Source: Termitomyces sp. T153
Lineage: Eukaryota > Basidiomycota > Agaricomycetes > Agaricales > Lyophyllaceae
Direction of reading: 5' to 3'
Length of the DNA stretch: 64,000 bases
NCBI GenBank assembly: GCA_018296165.2
Contig: JACKQL020000041.1
Location: 62,001 to 126,000 of the forward strand
Shown here one piece after another: positions 22,389 through 31,859 of the stretch (position 1 is the first letter of the stretch; the number at the start of each line of letters is the position of its first letter). A model generated the notes under the pieces. It was not told where the DNA came from. It made no database searches and was given only the letters and a program-made list of their open reading frames with translations. The translations under genes were made by a program, and so were the position numbers.

Positions 22389-22729
22389 GATGGTGGTTGA
22401 AGGTCAAGATGTAGTTCAACCAACTCAAACCACTCCCAAATATACCCAAACATGGTCACATGACTCTGTTGATATTCCCACATGCAACTTACTCTTTATT
22501 TCTGACTAAAATAGGGATAAATCTGCAAAATTGAAGATGCTAAAAAAACTGTCCCAATGAGTGAATATTTTAAAATGGCCATTACTCCATCAGTTTTGAT
22601 TTAGATTACATAAGCCAAGATGAAACTTGTAGCTGCAATGCCATAGTATTTTACACAATTTAACCAAAATTTTAGATACTTCCAATCCTTCATGCCAATG
22701 TCATCTTTCAAAAAGTATAAAACATTGGA

Positions 22730-22750
22730 ACAGTTTTTTGAGTCACTGTA
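22730..22750 (-). repeat. Left terminal repeat of the Tc1/mariner remnant with TA
   Basis: On the minus strand the element appears to begin CAGTGACTCAAAAAACTG, next to a TA dinucleotide (22749-22750), the usual mariner target. The partner terminal repeat was not found. Confidence 0.6.
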
Positions 22751-24151
22751 AGTCCTAAGATACTGTACAAACACTTGGATACTAAATACAAAAGGTCATA
22801 ATGGCAGGAAAATTGGTCACATGAACTTGTTGAGTTCAGTTGTCCACAACTGTACTTTCAAATCTTGATGAGAATCAGTCCTGGTGCCCAGTGATTGGGC
22901 CTGATTGTGACCCACTGACATTCATAAATTCAGCTTCTTTTGTGGTTTCCCTTGCTTGTGTGCTCTCCTGCTCATTTTTCTTTCTTTGACATGACTGATA
23001 GTGGCCATTGACACTTTCATCCAGCAATTCATATTGCAAGATGTCCAAAATCCATCTATGATTCTTAGCTTAGTAGGGCTGTTCTGCTAAACAAACATGT
23101 TTGAATCATCATTCTGATATGCAATCTGAATGAATGATAAGACATTATCAAGTTGAAGAGTTTCAGTGAATAAATAGATACTAATACTGGAATAACAAGC
23201 AACAAAAATGTTGAGAATGATGGAGTGGACATATATGAGACCTGTGGTATACTATCACATGTAATCCCATTGATTACTACTGATGGACAGATAGCATGAT
23301 GTTTGGACAGAACCTTAAGTTGGACTAGATATATCCACCTAACTCATGATGTAGACATACTTACCTTCTTTCCTCTGTATCCCTTTAAACTCTGCTTGTC
23401 TGTAGATTTCTCTTTCTCTCTCTCTCAAATCCACAGCATGGTCTTGTTCTGTTGTTGCTTGCATTAGTTGACCTCATGGTCTTCCATCACAATATGTATT
23501 CATGGTTTAGGTCATGCCTTGCAGAGCAGTTGTGTAGCCCAATGTTTGATGGATTTTGTGACTTTCCAACTTCAACAATTGGGAAATGCAACTTTCAGTC
23601 AGTCAATCCTCCTATAATAGTCTTTAAATAAGAGTTGGCTTCTTTACAAGAGTGACATTACTTGAATAATGCTTCTGTTGACAATATCAGATATACATGT
23701 TGTAACATGACTTTGAGCATCTGGAATGATGAAAAAACAGTGGAATGTCACAAGACTTGCAATGATTATCCAGTGCCATGGCCTTGTTCCAATTTTGGGC
23801 ATTGTCCGGACATGAGGCCTGCAACTGCAGCTCTGAAGAATCCTGAGAATTCATCACCCCTTGAGATAGGGCTCATGTAAAACATGCCAACATCACATGG
23901 CATGACCTGATGCAACCAAGGCCCAGATGCATCATTAATTAGTGGTCAGATAGACCTTTGATGTACAGTGTCTACATAAATAAAAGCCTTTTCACCATCA
24001 TGGCATGCCATCCTTCTCTAAGTCCTTCATCAGAGACTCTGGGAGCACTCTATTATCATGATATCTCTTTCCAGCTTGAGCTGCCTGTTTGCCATTTGTC
24101 CCATGTAATAAGCAACCATCAATCTTTGAGCATGCTACGCAAACCTATTTA
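22751..24151. other. AT-rich, CpG-poor DNA without recognisable genes
   Basis: Only short frames (72 codons at 23662 and 103 at 23958), with no motif or splice-consistent extension. Nothing else can be supported. Confidence 0.5.
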
Positions 24152-25038
24152 TCATGGTTCATTAGGCTTTGATGGACACAAGTTTGACAGGCTTAAGATA
24201 GCATCAATCTTGTGTGGTGCATTCAGAGCCATTTCCTCAGTTGGAGGTTTCCCATTCTGCCAAGAATGACCAGCTGATTTAGTACTTGGGGCTTCTGATT
24301 CTGTGTCAGATGATGTCAAATTTCCCTCTGCATTATTCTCCATTCCTGGCTCTCCAAGATCAGCATCAGACATGTCTGTGAACACTCTCTCATTGACCTC
24401 AAAACCTCTCTTTGGTCCAGAAGGTTCCGCCCTATCCAAAAATCCTTCAAGAGTCTTCATGGGGTGTCATGTTGATGACTGATTCTGCTGCAGTTTGCTC
24501 CAGCTCATCCTCCCTGCCTCTGTTTCCATCAAGAGTGTTGACATGTGTTCTTGGGTTGTCTGGGTGCCAATGGAAGCAAGCTCATCAGATTCTCTCAGTA
24601 TTTTGGGAGTCATCTCATGTATCATGGACATGTCTTTTCTTGACGCATTCTTAATTGATGTGTCTTTAATTATCATGTCTTCATAATTTTGCACAGTTTT
24701 CCTTCTTTTGAATCCATCTGGTATGTATTACCTTATTCATAACACATTCAGAACACCATTAAACTTGTCAAAGGCTATGTAAAAGGACATACATTCTCCT
24801 TGTCAACATTATTGAATTTTCTGAGATTAGATAACAGAGTCGTCTTTGTCTTTGCTAGAGCATGTCTCCCAATGTTGGCCAAGTTGCAAGGCGCATTTGA
24901 GCATCTTTTCCGTGTCGCAGAGGTAGAGCACCCACGACGCGTCGAAAAGTATGTATAAATGGAGGAGATGACCCTCTTTGGATGTATTTCCTTGATGGCA
25001 TCCCTAAATTCCCCTTTACTCAAAATCGGGCCGCTCAT
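24152..25038 (-). pseudogene. Unrecognised protein gene, apparently decayed
   Basis: Three minus-strand blocks look like one gene: 25038-24790 (SKGEFRDAIKEIHP, ending around KFNNVDKEN), then an intron-like segment beginning GTATGT at about 24789 and ending ATACCAG near 24718, then 24717-24152 with an acidic, Ser/Thr-rich sequence. The last block contains an in-frame TGA at about 24482-24480 (Gln-Ser-Ser-Thr-stop-His-Pro), readable as a former CGA. Reading phases across the intron do not close cleanly. No family was recognised. The first block is CpG-normal and the rest CpG-poor, so the border between the two kinds of DNA (about 24.78 kb) runs through this gene. Confidence 0.45.
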
Positions 25039-25239
25039 AAACCTTTAATTCTACTTTATCTAGAAGTCGGCGCGAACAGATGCCTTAATTTTGACCCTTG
25101 CAAACTGTTATCAGGATTTTGGTAAATTGTCACACAAAATCACGCTTTGGCACGTGACGTTAGCGCGTTTTACATGAGTCCTATCTTACGAACATTTATC
25201 TACATCTAACCAAAAAAATATATAAATCGGACAATCAGA

Positions 25240-25877
25240 ATAGATTGGTATATGATGAAGTTACGACAGGCGAAGGGTACTGAATAGGGATAACGGAGAC
25301 GTGACTAGATACAACTTGAATTGGAGTAGACTAAATATATATTCAAACCTTGGGTATTGCAGGGATTCCCTGCGCTTTCCGCACAAGTTGTTTAGTCCAA
25401 TGTTTGACGAATGTTGTAACCTTAGTCCGTTGGCCAACTTCAACAATGGGCGAACGCAGCTGCCAATCGCTAAGACCATCAATGATAGAATTCAAACGAG
25501 AAGCGGCTTCGCTCATTTGGGGTCGCTTTAGGGGATCGGGATTCGTCATATCGTCAACAAGCTCACGCATAAATTCAAAACCCTTCCTGCCTTTATGGAA
25601 TTCATCACCCTATGCCGCAGTCAAGATGTGAAAACCCTAAGAAGATAGTTACACGTACATCAAGAAAGTTCTCCCTAATACAGTTTCCTAAACAATATAC
25701 ATCAACTGGGAACGGGTCACAGGGCGGAGCATCAGGTATTAAATGCTCGGGCACGGTCTTGTCACCTCCCCATGGCGGTTCTTCAAGACGTGGAGGGCCT
25801 CCAGGAGGGTACTCTTTCGATAAATCAAAGTCTATGAGGTAATACTTGACAGGCTTCCTAGTTCGAGATCTGACAAC
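25240..25877 (-). pseudogene. Inverted partial copy of the kinase gene (exons 4-5 only)
   Basis: The reverse complement matches 27757-28412, covering most of exon 4, the 49-nt intron, exon 5 and about 120 bp downstream. Only a few substitutions were seen (for example AGG for CGG near the end of exon 5), plus a 20-odd-bp insertion present only in the other copy downstream. Exons 1-3, with the nucleotide-binding part, are absent, so it cannot encode a kinase. High similarity with an intact intron indicates a recent DNA-level duplication. Confidence 0.9.
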
Positions 25878-26133
25878 TTTGCAATTGATAAGGGGCGAGT
25901 AAACTTCAACATCCAGTTGAAAACGATGGTGGCGAGAATCTTAAATATGTATAAGGCGTTCGTAGCATACCTCCTACGCGAATTGTGACTATGTAGTACG
26001 GGACCCGGTTGTTCGCGCGCGGTCCACGCAGGTAATGACCAACAACTACGACCCAAGCCGGCGAGACAATCTCAGTTATGGATAACTTGACGTGAACGCA
26101 TCGGACGTTCAACTACTTCGATGCAAAACTAGG

Positions 26134-26705
26134 CTAGATAGATCGAGTAGTTTCTATCTTCCAAGGATTTTCCTTGAGATGTGGGTCTTGAAAAGGGCTG
26201 TTGGGCTCATTGCCTGATCGAGAAGGCGTGGGGCTCGGAGGTTGCGCAACCTCTAACTCAGAGTCTGTATGTGTCAATCGCATTGCAAACTTTGGTAGCT
26301 TATTGATGCAGAGAGATAGTCTCTCACCTTTAGTCACGGCCAAATCATTATCGGAATCACGTAGCTTGAAATCAGCTTTTATGCAGCATTCCAATCGTGC
26401 TTTCATCTCGTACTGATCGATTTTCTGTTGCTCGACGTCAATTCGTCGTTTGGCATTCGCAGATATCTTCTGTACGAGTTGTTCAAACGACTGGTATAGT
26501 CGGGAAAGTAAGAATTACTTACCACTACCAAAGCCGAAGCTTTCTGACATTTCAGTTTTGCTGTATAAGCCTGATTCCTGCTGTGCTTGTATTTCCTGGC
26601 TCTAACGATAAAGTTGTCGAACGATAATCTATCTTCAGAAACCATTTCAACCATCATTCTAGCTCTGGTAACGGCGGTTAAGGCCACGAAAAATGGAAGG
26701 TTCAT
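26134..26705 (-). CDS. Hypothetical coiled-coil protein
   Basis: ATG at 26705 opens a 61-codon exon to 26523. A 32-nt segment (26522-26491) with GTAAGT donor and ACCAG acceptor then separates it from a 119-codon block to a stop at 26134; removing it joins the frames exactly in phase, giving 179 residues. The junction region (SFEQLVQKISANAKRRIDVE) is predicted helical and charged; the C-terminus is Ser/Pro-rich (QPPSPTPSRSGNEPNSP). No family was recognised. 32 nt is unusually short for a fungal intron, so alternative splicing or a small lesion is possible. It is divergent from the kinase gene with a 235-bp shared upstream region. Confidence 0.5.
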
Positions 26706-26940
26706 GGGCGTCGCTTATTGGTAACGTGAAGGTTTCATTGTTTCGACCGCGCCGAAAGGAACGAATTGAGTACAAGCACACCTTAAGAATTCAAGTAAAA
26801 GGAGGAAACTAAACTACTTACTTTGATGGCGTTTCAGAAGATTACCCACGCTTGTCAAGCATTGGACAAACGCACAAACTTAACAACTTGTATATCAACC
26901 AGACTCACTTTCCACAACTTTCACTTGTTTCTTCGAAAAG

Positions 26941-28291
26941 ATGGGCACTCAGTTTGATCCTGAAACTTTTGTGTCTTATAAATCTGGAGGATCAAAGAAA
27001 ACGGGCGGCGAACTGGCACTGATTGAGGTCTTTTGGCGGAAGCATTGTCAGTTTCTCAAAGCACATGGGTATACCCTCCGACCTCGCTATCAGCCTGATT
27101 GGAGACCTTCCTGGCTAGACACCTCTAAACACTGGCTTGAGTGTGAAGATGGTGTTTTCCCGAGGGTGAGCGACTCGAATTCTTCATTTGAAATGCGTAA
27201 TAGTCATTCGTTCCTTGCTCGTAGAGCTCCGTGCTAGATGCAACTCGTACTGACGGAACTCTTGTCATGATTAAAGCTATACACCGTACTCGTTCGCCTG
27301 ATGAGATCCCTGTCGGGAAACTTTTATCTTCCCAGCGTCTGGCTTCCCCGAGGAATCACTGTATACCTTACCTGGAAATCATCGACCCACCAGAAGGCTC
27401 GGATGAAGCATTCGTAGTTTTGCCTCTCTTAGTATCAACAGAACTAGCGCCATTCGAGACTATTGGTGAGGCAGTAGAATTTTTTCGCCAGATATTTGAG
27501 GTACATTGCGCCTTGACGTCAATCCCAGGACATAAGCTTATGATCACTCTAGGGTTTAGAATTCATGCATGAGCACAATATTGCACATGAGTAAGACTAT
27601 CATCACTTCGGAACGCGAGAATCTGCTTGTTGACTGCTTAATGAGTATAGAGACTGCAAATATGATAACATTATGGCAGACAGTCGGCACCTTTTTGATG
27701 CCCCTCCTCATCCCTTTGAGGACAATATGAAGCGTGACTTTAGTGGTCCGATTTCCGTTGTCAGATCTCGAACTAGGAAGCCTGTCAAGTATTACCTCAT
27801 AGACTTTGATTTATCGAAAGAGTACCCTCCTGGAGGCCCTCCACGTCTTGAAGCACCGCCATGGAGAGGTGACAAGACCGTGCCCGAGCATTTGGTACCT
27901 GATGCTCCGCCCTGTGACCCGTTCCCAGTTGATGTATATTGTTTAGGAAACTGTATTAGGGAGAACTTTCTTGATGTACGTGTAACTATCTTCTTAGGGT
28001 TTTCACATCTTGACTGCGGCATAGGGTGATGAATTCCATAAAGGCAGGAAGGGTTTTGAATTTATGCGTGAGCTTGTTGACGATATGACGAATCCCGATC
28101 CCCTAAAGCGACCCCAAATGAGCGAAGCCGCTTCTCGTTTGAATTCTATCATTGATGGTCTTAGCGATTGGCAGCTGCGTTCGCCCATTGTTGAAGTTGG
28201 CCAACGGACTAAGGTTACAACATTCGTCAAACATTGGACTAAACAACTTGTGCGGAAAGCGCGGGGAATCCCTGCAATACCCAAGGTTTGA
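26941..28291 (+). CDS. Protein-kinase-like protein, five exons
   Basis: Exons 26941-27165, 27225-27500, 27553-27590, 27651-27975 and 28025-28291, with introns of 59, 52, 60 and 49 nt, all GT-AG and all keeping the frame, give 376 residues. Kinase landmarks: the Lys of VMIKAIH (exon 2), a GLEFMHEHNIAHEDCKYDNI catalytic-loop region in which the usual HRD appears as HED, and YYLIDFDLSKEY where DFG appears as DFD. The C-terminal lobe ends with MTNPDPLKRPQMSEA, the conserved terminal-lobe arginine region. The pattern fits kinase-like proteins expanded in Agaricomycetes. The changed HRD and DFG glycine positions make catalysis uncertain. This is the only gene in the window that looks like an intact host gene. 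Exons 4-5 are duplicated in inverted orientation 1.9 kb upstream. Confidence 0.85.
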
Positions 28292-28412
28292 ATATATATT
28301 TAGTCTACTCCAATTCAAGTTGTATCTAGTCACGTCTCCGTTATCCCTATTTTACACATTATACACATTATCAGTACCCTTCGCCTGTCGTAACTTCACC
28401 ATATACCAATCT
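27757..28412 (+). repeat. Right arm of the inverted kinase duplication
   Basis: Source copy of the inverted repeat whose left arm is 25240-25877; the spacer is about 1.88 kb. It includes a short ACACATTAT tandem (about 28353-28372) that the left arm lacks. Confidence 0.9.
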
Positions 28413-29316
28413 ATTCAGATATCTTCGAGTTCATGTCAGACTTATATCTTTTTCTTGTTGGATGTGGATGAATATGTTGGTAAAGGGCTCGAACTCTGCA
28501 TTGATCATCGAGCGGCCCAAGTTATATGATCACAAGGATTTTTCGGAGCTGAAGCCTCATGTCTGAATATTGCCAAAGATAGGAACAAGACTAGAGGATC
28601 GTCGCAGTCCTATGCTAAGAATAATGGATGAATTCCGATCACCTTGCAATGGAAGGTATTACGTCCGCTGGTTGAAATATCAACAGCCATTACCGGTCAT
28701 GCTAAAGAACGAACAATGAGCAGGAAGATTTTGGGGTAGAGCAAGCAGAACAAGAGAACACCAAAAGAAGATAAGTCGATTCTATAGATGTCAATAAGTC
28801 CCAATCGGCCCAATCACCGGCATCAATCTCGTCAAGTATTAGAAGTGCGGGCTAGACAACCACTTCCTTCTCAAGGACAATCGCACATCGCATGTTTACG
28901 GCGTACGACCAGGGCAGTGACTGATCAAAGTTTTTGCAAGGTCAAACGTGCTTATTAGAGAACAATAGTTTACTTTGGTACTCAGTATGAGATCAAGGTA
29001 TATCCCATCCTTTATAAGTATCATGGTTTCGACGAAAAAACACTAGCGTGGATGTGACCGAAAATAGTACTTAGATTGAATGAATCACTAATTTTGCATC
29101 ACACATTCAAGGGATACTCTAACATCTCCATCGCTCACTCAGTCAAATGGTTTCTAAATGGGCTACTGACTTCACTACCTACCCGGGGTGCAGCAGTCAC
29201 TACGAAGTCATAAGTTGCTAGTGGAAGGGTGAGTATGTTGACTAACTATAACTTTAAGAGGTACGATGCCCTTACAGTCTGCTTCAATTACCTGCGTTAA
29301 CGTTGTGCCCATCTGG
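28413..29316. other. CpG-normal intergenic DNA, nothing recognised
   Basis: No frame over 60 codons and no splice-consistent series of frames. It could be a 3' flank or a decayed host gene. Confidence 0.4.
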
Positions 29317-29890
29317 TTAATATGCATGAGTCACTTGCGCGGGGCATTGAATGGCCCTACTGCAGGTTGCAAATGCCCTTAGGCTGTGCCAACAGCTGAT
29401 CAGCACTCCCAGTGGGCGCGGGTGCAGCCGTACATTAGCGTTCGCGGGTTGCAACCCGCGTGGAATGACGGCTAACGTCATCAAAGAGCACTTGCAACCC
29501 GCAGTGATGTTCCGGCCCGGCTTGGCCCAAAAGCCCCGGCTTTGGCCTGGCTTGAGGCGGCTCCGGCTCAGACCAACACTGGGCCGAGCCCAAGCCCCCA
29601 ATAGCGGCCTGGCTCCGGCTTGGCTTGGCCCAGGCCGCGGCTTGTAGCAGACAAAACATATTTTATAAGAGAACAATGACACATACATGGCAAATCTCTT
29701 CCTGATCAGAATCAAGGTCAATGCCCATATCAAGATTGTCTTTGTCATTGGAAAGCAACTCATCCCACCCCTCCTCTGTCCCAGGTTCACCATCGTTCTC
29801 ATCATTCTCGAGCTTCCTGAGTTCAGCCTCATAGACAGATGAAGGTCCTGGTTCTCTAAAGAACAGATCATATTGTATAGCACATTTCAA
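29317..29890 (-). pseudogene. Possible hAT-type transposase C-terminal remnant
   Basis: From 29890 a 75-codon frame (CAIQYDLFFREPGPSS, then an acidic stretch ending DSDQEEICHV) is followed by GC-rich repeats. The style resembles the acidic tail of fungal hAT transposases, but no catalytic or dimerisation motif is present and the assignment is weak. Confidence 0.3.
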
Positions 29891-30185
29891 ACACTGCAGT
29901 GCTTCAACAATGTCACCTTTCGATTGGTTGCGTTGCTAGGTAATAAGTTGAATGTGCATGGTTATGCTGTCAATGATGAGCATAGTGAGAGCTTGTATTG
30001 AAGTCAACGTCGTGAACACGTCCATCAGAAGAAACGTGCCACCTGTTTGTATGTGTGGTCTATTGCCCTTGAAAGCTGCGGCCTGAGCCACCAGCTCTGG
30101 CTTTCCATCCTTGTGGGCCGGGCAAAAGCCCTTATTAGGCCACCTGCTCTGGCCTGGCTAGGCCTGGCTTGGCCCAGCTGATGGT
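29505..30185. repeat. GC-rich GGCTTGGCCC-type low-complexity blocks
   Basis: Two blocks (about 29510-29645 and 30068-30180) are built of irregular repeats of GGCTTGGCCC, GCCTGGCTTGG and relatives. They stand out from AT-rich surroundings and bracket the possible hAT remnant. Confidence 0.7.
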
Positions 30186-30201
30186 TCAAAACTGAGCAAC
30201 C

Positions 30202-30360
30202 TACAGCACAGCTGAATATGTTTAATGTTATCACTTGTATCATCCTGCTTAATGAGTCAGCAAGTAGTGACTATAATCAAAGCAGTGACAAGCATCAGTC
30301 CCCAACTCATTAAGCAGGATGATACAAGTGATAACATTAAACATATTCAGCTGTGCTGTA
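30202..30360. repeat. Perfect 56-bp inverted repeat with 47-bp spacer
   Basis: Arms 30202-30257 and 30305-30360 are exact reverse complements (left arm starts TACAGCACAGCTGAATATG). Any transcript through here would form a long hairpin. It lies just before the copia remnant. Confidence 0.95.
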
Positions 30361-30387
30361 TGTACTTGATCTTCAGCTATCAAGCAT

Positions 30388-31421
30388 TTGTGCTTCATGC
30401 CCCTCCAAACCTGCAGTCATGGCATCTCAGACTCAGGCCATGCCAACTATCAGTCCATCATGCAAATGGCCAGGCAGGAACAATCCAAGGTATGCCCACA
30501 TCCTTTCCTTCCAAACCTCCAAAGTGTGACCATTGTATCCTGGGCAAGCAGACCAGGACACTGGAGGGAGGAGGGAGAGATGCATAGGGCAACAAGGAAG
30601 CTAGAAATCATCTGGGTGGATCTTACAGGGCAGGCCACAGTAACATCCTGGACCAGGACTAATTATATTATGAATGTCATTGATGACCATACAAATAAAC
30701 CATGGTCCATTCCTCTGAAGACCAAAGGCAATGGTTTTGAAGAGCTCAAAGCATGGATTGTGGCTTGTGAGAATGAGACTGGGTTGCACCTCAAGATTCT
30801 ATGGACTGGCTGCAATGAGGAATTCAATGGTGAGCAGCATAGAGCCTGGTATAAACAAAAAGGTATTGCCTTGGAAGTGGGAGCACCTTACTTGTTTGCA
30901 CAAATAGGTCAAGTGGAACAAATGCACCAACTACTCATGAGAAAGGCCTGTGCAATGAGATTAGCTGGAGAGTGCCCACCATGCCTATGGGATGAATTCT
31001 ACCTTACTGTGACACACCATGGCAAACCTAAGACCTCATCAGTAAGTGATGTCACCCCTGATGAGTTGTGGTATGGGAAATGTCCAAACTACTCATATAT
31101 CTGGGAAATTGGCTGCAGAGTGTTTGTTCTCATATAGAACAAACACAACTCCAAGATATATGTCTAATCTATTGAATGTGTTCTTATCAGATATGATCCA
31201 GATTCTAAAGCATACTGGTGCTATGACAGGTGAGCAAAGAAGGTGTATAGCTCATATCATGTTTGGTTCATAGAGAGTCACAATGATCCAAAGACATGCT
31301 CCACAACTCCACACTCAAATCCAGAAAAATAGAAATTCAGACTTCCTCAACTTGACCTCTTTTGCCAAAAGTGCTACTGACAGACCTCATCCAACTGATG
31401 ACAATGATGATATGCCAATGC
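30388..31421 (+). pseudogene. Ty1/copia element, integrase part
   Basis: A 249-codon frame shows the end of the GAG-pre-integrase domain (SGHANYQSIMQMARQE) and the integrase core (IWVDLTGQ, then YIMNVIDDHTNKPWSIPLK, later GQVEQMHQLLMRKACAMR). The integrase signature is typical of Ty1/copia rather than gypsy. The reading decays after about 31137. The element is split at 31421 by E3 and resumes at 37518. Confidence 0.85.
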
Positions 31422-31771
31422 TGTAAGGGCAACCTCTGGAGTGATGGATCGGAGTCACGCAGCTAGCAGAGGGGAATCCAAAGTATATTAGTGGAGTAGA
31501 CAACAATACAAATCAGTAACTAATCACCTAGCAGAGGGGAATCCAAAGAGAACAAGTCTAAGGATCCCTGCTGCTTGGCACAATGCATCAGCAGGTGGCA
31601 GAGGCATGGGAACTACTGTACAGGTGACCAGAGCTACTCCTAACCCTAGGGCAATGGTTGCTGAGGTAATATGGAGAACTCTGGGGTTCTGGAAAGAGCC
31701 CCAGAGATGTCAAACAAGCTGCAGAGGTGCTGGAACCAGTCATGGAGGTTGGAAATGGAAGTCCCCTGACA
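31422..31771 (-). repeat. E3 3' LTR (350 bp)
   Basis: TGTAAGGG at 31422 to CCCTGACA at 31771. The same length as its partner, with scattered differences. Contains two copies of an AGCAGAGGGGAATCCAAAG block and the primer-like segment. Confidence 0.95.
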
Positions 31772-31859
31772 TCACCCCCCTCTAGCATGCAGCGTCTTGA
31801 CATGCAGGGTAGAAGAAGTCCCTGATTGCTTGGTCCACTGGCAAGATAGGGTAGATTCC

